Below, one piece after another: positions 7,224 to 11,704 of a stretch of 11,704 nucleotides of DNA. The translations under genes were made by a program, and so were the position numbers. Source of the stretch: Chloroflexota bacterium (GTDB lineage: Bacteria; Cyanobacteriota; Vampirovibrionia; Obscuribacterales; Obscuribacteraceae); the NCBI GenBank assembly GCA_005240105.1, contig SBAT01000245.1, positions 1 through 11,704 on the forward strand. The letters are read 5' to 3'. Under the pieces are notes generated by a model that ran no database searches, was not told where the DNA came from, and saw nothing but the letters and a program-made list of their open reading frames with translations. Within the stretch, counting starts at the first letter, position 1. Every line of letters starts with the position of its first letter.

Positions 7224-8419
7224 AGGTTGGTGTCGCCGGTATAAGCAATGTTGATATTTTCGTTTGTCATAAATCCATGCATAGTTGTCGCCGGTTCGGG
7301 AGACAAGTAACTTGTCTCCTTCAGCTCAGTAGGGTTGGTAGGTGGTTGTTTTTCCATTTCCAACAGTTGCTTGCGCAGATAATCCACTGATGCGTTGTAT
7401 GCAGGTTTGTTTACCGCTACACGAATACCGCCGAAAAGGCGGAAGTCAAAGCCGCTCAATCCTGGTGGGTTGCCTGGTGCGCCCCAGTTCCACACTGGTT
7501 CTGCACGAATGAATGTCACCATGCTGGGAATTTTCGGAGATACTGGTCGCGAAAGCTCGAAGTCACAAATCATCGACTGGTTGTTTATTGGTGGCACAGC
7601 ATTGCGATTGCGGAAGTTTGCTACATAAGTTGCTGTGGCTGTGAAATTCCATTGTCCGCGTCGATAGAGGAGACCACCGGACCAGAATGGATCTATTTCT
7701 CTTGTGGCGCCCTGAAAATAGTAATGACTCCGCAGCTGTAGAAGGCTGCTGCCGAATAAAACGAAGTTGGGCTTGATTATCTGGGTCAAATTGATTGCCG
7801 GCAACAAGTCTGCCTGTTGGAAGTGTGGTGCCTGCCACAATTCGCGAGCTTGAAAGTCGAATTGCAGGTTGGTCTTTTTGAAAATCGGAATATCTTGACG
7901 AAATCCAAGTGACAACGATTGCGTGACCGGCTTGCTCAATTGCCAGTGAGAAGCAAAAACGTCTTTAATTAAGAACCAGTTGCAGTAGACTGCAGTCTTA
8001 CTGAAAATGTTATATCCAAGCGATATATTTGGCAAAATACGATAGACGTAGTCCTGGCGTGGACGATTGGTTGTGAAAAACACGTTTGTTTCCAAGCGTT
8101 GGCTGGTTTCGGTAACCATGTTGAACCACATGCGTGCAGGAAGCCGTTTGAGAATGGCAAACTGCATATCCCGGGTCAGCATCGAACGTTCGCTGGAAAA
8201 TATCTGTGGGTTAACGTCTGTCGGCAATACTGTTGGATTGAAAGGCACGGTACCAGGAGCCTCTGCAATCAATTGACTCGTCGTTGTCTGTTGCGTGGAA
8301 TTTGGCAACGTAGATTGACCCACCACGCCCTGAGCTTGCGCTGAGGTGGTGGTCAAAATAAACAACCAGCTAATCAATGCTGTCGTTTGTAAATCAGACT
8401 TAGTAAGGATTCCGAGCAC
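7220..8419 (-). CDS. Exported protein, predicted outer-membrane-type beta-barrel
   Basis: I do not recognise the family. The product (399 residues from a GTG) has a signal peptide with hydrophobic core TALISWLFILTTT and a likely cleavage after SAQA (residue 29). A Thr/Gln/Pro-rich stretch follows to about residue 75. From about 85 to 340 there are many short alternating, aromatic-rich strands (for example RILPNISLGYNIF, SLSLGFRQDIPIF, TNLQFDFQARELW, WNFTATATYVANF, FDFRLFGGIRVAV), the pattern of an outer-membrane beta-barrel. The last 50 or so residues are hydrophilic and do not end in the aromatic residue of a classical barrel, so a tail or periplasmic extension follows the barrel. The GTG at 8419 is the only start that gives a full signal peptide, but it lacks a good ribosome site. 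Its stop overlaps the start of the XRE-type gene (ATGA). Function unknown; a porin-like or surface role is inference. Confidence 0.75.
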   Translation of the reverse strand: MLGILTKSDLQTTALISWLFILTTTSAQAQGVVGQSTLPNSTQQTTTSQLIAEAPGTVPFNPTVLPTDVNPQIFSSERSMLTRDMQFAILKRLPARMWFNMVTETSQRLETNVFFTTNRPRQDYVYRILPNISLGYNIFSKTAVYCNWFLIKDVFASHWQLSKPVTQSLSLGFRQDIPIFKKTNLQFDFQARELWQAPHFQQADLLPAINLTQIIKPNFVLFGSSLLQLRSHYYFQGATREIDPFWSGGLLYRRGQWNFTATATYVANFRNRNAVPPINNQSMICDFELSRPVSPKIPSMVTFIRAEPVWNWGAPGNPPGLSGFDFRLFGGIRVAVNKPAYNASVDYLRKQLLEMEKQPPTNPTELKETSYLSPEPATTMHGFMTNENINIAYTGDTNL

Positions 8420-8464
8420 AGGTGAATTCTATAACTTACAGAACTTCCGTGTCCAGCATCGTGT

Positions 8465-8500
8465 CAGAATGTCATTCTGAGTGAAGCGAAGAATCTCACA
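8465..8500. repeat. Copy of the TGTCATTCTGAG...GAATCTCACA intergenic repeat with nested inverted repeat
   Basis: Bases 8470-8500 begin TGTCATTCTGAG and end GAAGAATCTCACA. This matches, by memory, a repeat found between genes in many unrelated bacteria (commonly read as TGAGATTCTTCGCT... on the other strand). ATTCT and AGAAT inside it can pair. At its left edge CAGAATG (8465-8471) and CATTCTG (8473-8479) are perfect inverted arms around one base. There is no T-run, so it is not an ordinary terminator. Confidence 0.6.
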
Positions 8501-8535
8501 AGTTAACATGCGTGAGCAATAATTTAGCGTGAAAT

Positions 8536-9873
8536 CTATTTAGTCGGATGGAAAACGCCCTGGCTCGACGTTAATCCCCAAAGTATCGCTGAATTTTTTA
8601 GGATGCTTTCAGCAATTCTTTTTTGCTCGCTATCTTGTGAAGCCACCATGTGACGCAATGGTTCAAGTGTCATCATCGCCGATGTAAGAGAGAAGTCAGC
8701 TCTCATTATCTTAATACCATTGACGTTGCCCACTTCTTTCTCGTCACGGTAGCCGATCAAGTGAGCCGGGTTGAGTTTTTCAAATTTCTCTTCTAAATCC
8801 TTTGTCAACACAATTTGTCTGCCGGCAGCTAACCGAAGAGCGGGACTAGTGCCGACTCTAACAGTCACATCATCCAGGTGTGGTGAATCCAATGTGCAAA
8901 TGCTCACGCTATTTTCGCAGTTAACTACAAATACTATCGAGCCTTTTTTGCAAGCTATTTCGCCCAATTCTGTCTTTACGAGCGTGTCAACTGGACATGT
9001 AAGGACACTGGCAACTTCATAGCGACCATCTGATTTTGGACCTTTTGCTTTCCAGTCACTATCAATTAATTCGACCCAGGTCAAACCTGCTGCGCGAGAA
9101 TATCCCCTATTGCGACATTCTGCAACTCGCATGTCTACATGCTGCTGTTGTCCGTGTGAAAAACGCTCAACCATTCCCTTTAGCACTGGCGAGTCTCCGG
9201 CCAATTTCTTTCCAGTCTCCAGCATTTGCGCCACTGTGCCAGTGGGTACGGCACGTCTTCTCAAAATGCGTTCAGCGCTGGACTGTAGTATCGCCGCGTT
9301 TTTCAGTATTCTTTCGATTGCTTGCTTTTCATTGGGCTTGTTGGATGTGGTCATGCGGCTAAGAATTGGAAGTTTGCCAATTCCTGAAACTAGCGAGAAT
9401 TCAGCCAGATAGCCTGTAAAACCATTGCCGACATCAATTAGCTGCGGCTTCTTGTGGATTATCCCTAGTCCTGGATTTATTTCGTTGAAGCTTGCTTGTG
9501 ATACTCGACTTATGACGAGTTGTTCTGCTGGGCGAACCGCAATTTGCCTGTTGTTAAAAACAAGTGTGACGTCGTCCTTCCTGGTTGAGTCAAAATTGTA
9601 AACGGCAATACTGCGCTCATTGTCAAATACGTAAGCGGTTACTTTGGGAGCACAGGTAACGTCGCCAAATTGCGTTTTTACAATGTATTTGCGATCCAGA
9701 TTACAGACCAGTCGGCCGCCCAGGGTTAATGGTGCTGATGAAGTTTCACGAACGGCGGTGCGTGTGGTTGGGACATTCTTGGCTTGCCCCTCGGACAATG
9801 GTAGAACGGACACGAGCGACGCTAAAAGAAGGACGCAAGCATAATTCGACTTTAGTAGTTTCATGTTTGTCAT
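8536..9873 (-). CDS. Secreted protein with two tandem FecR-like modules
   Basis: The start is the ATG at 9873. GGAG lies 6 bases before it and the ATG overlaps the preceding gene's TGA (ATGA); an ATG at 9885 would overlap by 16 bases and lacks such a site. The 445-residue product opens with a signal peptide (MKLLKSNYACVLLLASLVSV, cleavage near SEGQA). It then shows two copies of one module. Copy 1 runs IVKTQFGDVTC ... KDDVTLVF ... EQLVISR ... FNEINPGLG ... AEFSL ... ILKNAAIL; copy 2 runs LVKTELGEIAC ... LDDVTVRV ... RQIVLTK ... FEKLNPAHLIG ... ADFSL ... ILKNSAIL. Numbered from 9885 these cover about 68-203 and 302-441, a period of 234-235 residues. The VKTxxGxI...V start resembles FecR ligand-sensing or periplasmic beta domains, but I see no transmembrane anti-sigma part. 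It is translationally coupled to the metalloprotease-like protein upstream, so the two probably act together. Function unknown. Confidence 0.85.
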   Translation of the reverse strand: MTNMKLLKSNYACVLLLASLVSVLPLSEGQAKNVPTTRTAVRETSSAPLTLGGRLVCNLDRKYIVKTQFGDVTCAPKVTAYVFDNERSIAVYNFDSTRKDDVTLVFNNRQIAVRPAEQLVISRVSQASFNEINPGLGIIHKKPQLIDVGNGFTGYLAEFSLVSGIGKLPILSRMTTSNKPNEKQAIERILKNAAILQSSAERILRRRAVPTGTVAQMLETGKKLAGDSPVLKGMVERFSHGQQQHVDMRVAECRNRGYSRAAGLTWVELIDSDWKAKGPKSDGRYEVASVLTCPVDTLVKTELGEIACKKGSIVFVVNCENSVSICTLDSPHLDDVTVRVGTSPALRLAAGRQIVLTKDLEEKFEKLNPAHLIGYRDEKEVGNVNGIKIMRADFSLTSAMMTLEPLRHMVASQDSEQKRIAESILKNSAILWGLTSSQGVFHPTK

Positions 9874-11704
9874 TGCTTGCTCCATTTTGTATCCACAACA
9901 TCCAGCTGTTGTTTGATGTGTTGCAACAGAGGCGCACCGTATTTACGCATGGCTTCTGATTTAGCCGTGTTCATATAGTCAGTGCCACCGGTGGTGCCGC
10001 CCTCACGCAACAATGAACGTGCCTCGGCTGCAAATTCGTTGAGCGCGTTTTGGCTCACATTGCCTTTTGAATCCGCTTGCATAACGTATTGCAAGGCGTC
10101 GCGGACTGCATGTCCTTCAGGTCCTTGCAATTGGTTTACTGTGGAACGAAATTGGTCATATAAGTCATGAAACGACTGTGATGTGCTCATTCGTACCATG
10201 GCGCTGAGATCATGCAAGTGTCCCTGCTCATGGGATGCGATCACCATAATATTGGCGGTATTGAAGTGTAGGTCTCCGTGCTCGTCCTTTTGGCGCACTG
10301 GAATGATGATGACATCAACCCCTCCTTTTTTGGAGTTGGCTATGTTCAGATCTGCGCTCGCGCCTGGTCTCCAGTCGGCTTGTACTCTTGCGTGAAATGC
10401 ACCCATGCCATCGTGTCCACCGAGTTCTTTGATGTTTGGAATTGCACCGCCAACTGTATCGACAACGTAAAAGAGTTTTCTGCCTGGTGATTGTCCTTGT
10501 GCACCATGCTGGATCTTCACTAAATGCCCCATCTCACTTGTTTGGCTGTTGCGTATTGCCTCTTGTATCTGGGCTACTATACCTTTGACATGATTGGCGT
10601 AAGCCGGATTTTTAATTCCTTCCAGCATCACGTTTGGATCGGACGTTGAGATCATTTTTCCGGCAAGCGATCTTGCTGGGTCATTAGGAGCATTATTCGT
10701 TGCAGAACCCTTGAGTTGACCGTCTGTCTCAGTTTTCGGGTTGGCGAGGTCTTGCTTTAATTGATCCCTTAAGCGTAGTTGCCTATCTTTAACGGTCTCA
10801 GCTGGCTGTGAACCAGAGTCAGCTTTATTAGTTGTCGAACTGCCGTTCGGATTGGTGGACTCTGCAGAACCCTTGTGGGATGAACTGTCTCCGGTGGCAG
10901 TATTGCCAGACAATGGCTGTCCGGTTGATGCATTCGAGGTTGCACCCGTATCTGCTTTGGTGTTTGCTCCGCCGGACGGAAGTTCAACACTGGCAGTACC
11001 AACTGTGTGTCCGTCTGGAGTCTTTATGGTCACTTGTCCCGATAATGGACTATTGCCACCTGGAGGTGATGTGGATGAAGATCCCCAAGAAGCTGGGTGA
11101 TAAATATTGCCCAGGCGCTCAATCTCTACTTTTCCGGATGGACTTAGTTTTGATGGTGTAGCTATATATACGTCACCGGATTCGTTGACCATTGTAATGG
11201 GCCTGCCAGTGTGCTCGGCATAAGCAATATCACCCGTAAGTTTGCCATCTTTGTCGAGCACGACTTTTCCGCCTTGGACACCAGAAAAGCGCCCTGAAGC
11301 ATAAAAATTAACACCTGGACTGCCTTCTTTCTCGACATATGGGTGATTGTGCAAGTCAACTACGTTCTTCGCATCGCTCGGAACAAAATTCTTCACTGCG
11401 AGATCTGGATGCGCTGAGGCTTCTCCACCCTGAATCGAGGCTGTAAAAGACCATTTATTGTTGGGCTTTTGATAAGCAGCGGCGCCATATTCCATTTGGG
11501 TCTTTACCCCAGTGTTTGATAAGTCTTCAGCATGCTGACGTACGGCGTCGGCAAGACTGTCAAATTCATGCCCTTCGTTACCACCGTTGAACACCTTCAC
11601 TTCGGTGGGCTTGTTGTCCCTTCCTATTATAGTTGCAGGAGCGGGCTCCTGACTGGGCAAGAATTTATTGTCGGCTGGTGCTCTTTCATTGCCGCGGCGG
11701 ATCT
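9870..11704 (-). CDS. Multidomain protein with JAMM/DUF4329-like and HExxH zincin-like domains, N-terminus beyond window
   Basis: The frame stays open to the window edge, reading ...RRGNERAPADNKFLPSQEP upstream of a TTG at 11660, so this is probably the C-terminal part of a longer protein. Numbering here is from the TTG. Residues 31-170 look like DUF4329, a JAB/JAMM-like domain found in polymorphic toxins: MEYGAAAYQ (E57), DLHNHPY (H104, H106) and GDIAYAEHTGRPITMVNESG (D144), then DVYIATP, which supplies the E...HxH...D set of a JAMM zinc site. Residues about 190-340 are a Ser/Thr/Gly/Asn/Pro-rich disordered linker. The C-terminal domain (about 340-596) contains HEQGH (477-481), a zinc-protease HExxH, with NEFAAE (541-546) downstream as a likely third-ligand region. 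No membrane segment is visible. A secreted effector or surface-protein processing enzyme is plausible but unproven; DUF4329 is recognised from memory only. It is coupled to the FecR-like gene by an ATGA overlap. Confidence 0.8.
   Translation of the reverse strand, partial: IRRGNERAPADNKFLPSQEPAPATIIGRDNKPTEVKVFNGGNEGHEFDSLADAVRQHAEDLSNTGVKTQMEYGAAAYQKPNNKWSFTASIQGGEASAHPDLAVKNFVPSDAKNVVDLHNHPYVEKEGSPGVNFYASGRFSGVQGGKVVLDKDGKLTGDIAYAEHTGRPITMVNESGDVYIATPSKLSPSGKVEIERLGNIYHPASWGSSSTSPPGGNSPLSGQVTIKTPDGHTVGTASVELPSGGANTKADTGATSNASTGQPLSGNTATGDSSSHKGSAESTNPNGSSTTNKADSGSQPAETVKDRQLRLRDQLKQDLANPKTETDGQLKGSATNNAPNDPARSLAGKMISTSDPNVMLEGIKNPAYANHVKGIVAQIQEAIRNSQTSEMGHLVKIQHGAQGQSPGRKLFYVVDTVGGAIPNIKELGGHDGMGAFHARVQADWRPGASADLNIANSKKGGVDVIIIPVRQKDEHGDLHFNTANIMVIASHEQGHLHDLSAMVRMSTSQSFHDLYDQFRSTVNQLQGPEGHAVRDALQYVMQADSKGNVSQNALNEFAAEARSLLREGGTTGGTDYMNTAKSEAMRKYGAPLLQHIKQQLDVVDTKWSKQ
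9880..9883 (-). promoter_or_regulatory. Shine-Dalgarno GGAG inside the upstream gene's last codons
   Basis: GGAG lies in the end of the preceding coding sequence and stands 6 bases before the ATG at 9873, which shares its bases with the TGA at 9872-9870. This decides the start of the FecR-like gene and indicates translational coupling. Confidence 0.65.

Noticed and set aside
8536..11704. Firm call of a toxin-immunity system
   Set aside because: The coupling and domains allow it, but no experimental or family evidence is visible. The partner is exported and FecR-like rather than a known immunity family, so it stays a hypothesis.
1..11704. CRISPR arrays, tRNA or rRNA genes
   Set aside because: No regularly spaced direct repeats and no tRNA or rRNA sequences were recognised on either strand.

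Overview
The window looks like chromosomal sequence from a diderm (Gram-negative-type) bacterium of moderate GC. It encodes several exported proteins: a probable lipoprotein, a predicted outer-membrane-like barrel, a giant surface protein and a signal-peptide protein with FecR-like modules. The mix of a giant repetitive adhesin, FecR-like modules and a long multidomain metalloprotease-like protein resembles what I associate with Candidatus Obscuribacterales (Melainabacteria/Vampirovibrionia). That is only a guess: no rRNA or other phylogenetic marker is present.

Layout. Most genes run on the minus strand, so the reading order is from high to low coordinates. (i) 11704-8536: a 5'-incomplete multidomain protein with a JAMM/DUF4329-like domain, a disordered linker and an HEQGH zincin-like domain. 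It is followed through a 4-base ATGA overlap by a signal-peptide protein made of two copies of a FecR-like module. (ii) 8535-8420: a short intergenic stretch holding a copy of a widespread intergenic repeat family (TGTCATTCTGAG...GAATCTCACA). (iii) 8419-6891: a predicted exported beta-barrel protein coupled by another ATGA overlap to a small XRE-type helix-turn-helix protein. (iv) 6512-6888, plus strand: a decayed IS66 transposase fragment with an internal deletion and frameshifts. (v) 6501-4085: a divergent pair, an AAA_14/DUF4143 ATPase (plus) and a Fic AMP-transferase-like protein with a C-terminal winged helix (minus). They share a 119-base intergenic region with two different sets of perfect 10-bp inverted repeats. 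(vi) 3986-2901: a lipoprotein built from three Spy/CpxP-like modules repeating every 98 residues exactly. (vii) 2751-1: the N-terminal 917 residues of a giant secreted adhesin-like protein that runs off the window. It is open on the minus strand with no stop, and every plus-strand reading frame in this stretch is a shadow of it.

How they fit together. Regions i, iii, vi and vii look like envelope and cell-surface genes: a secreted effector or processing protein with an exported partner, an outer-membrane-like protein, a periplasmic chaperone-like lipoprotein and an adhesin. Region v, with the IS66 remnant next to it, looks like accessory DNA inserted among them. The most unusual items are the protein with two separate predicted metalloprotease sites and its coupled FecR-like partner, the 98-residue triplicated Spy-like lipoprotein, the palindrome-rich Fic/ATPase control region, and the coupling of a DNA-binding protein to an outer-membrane-like protein.
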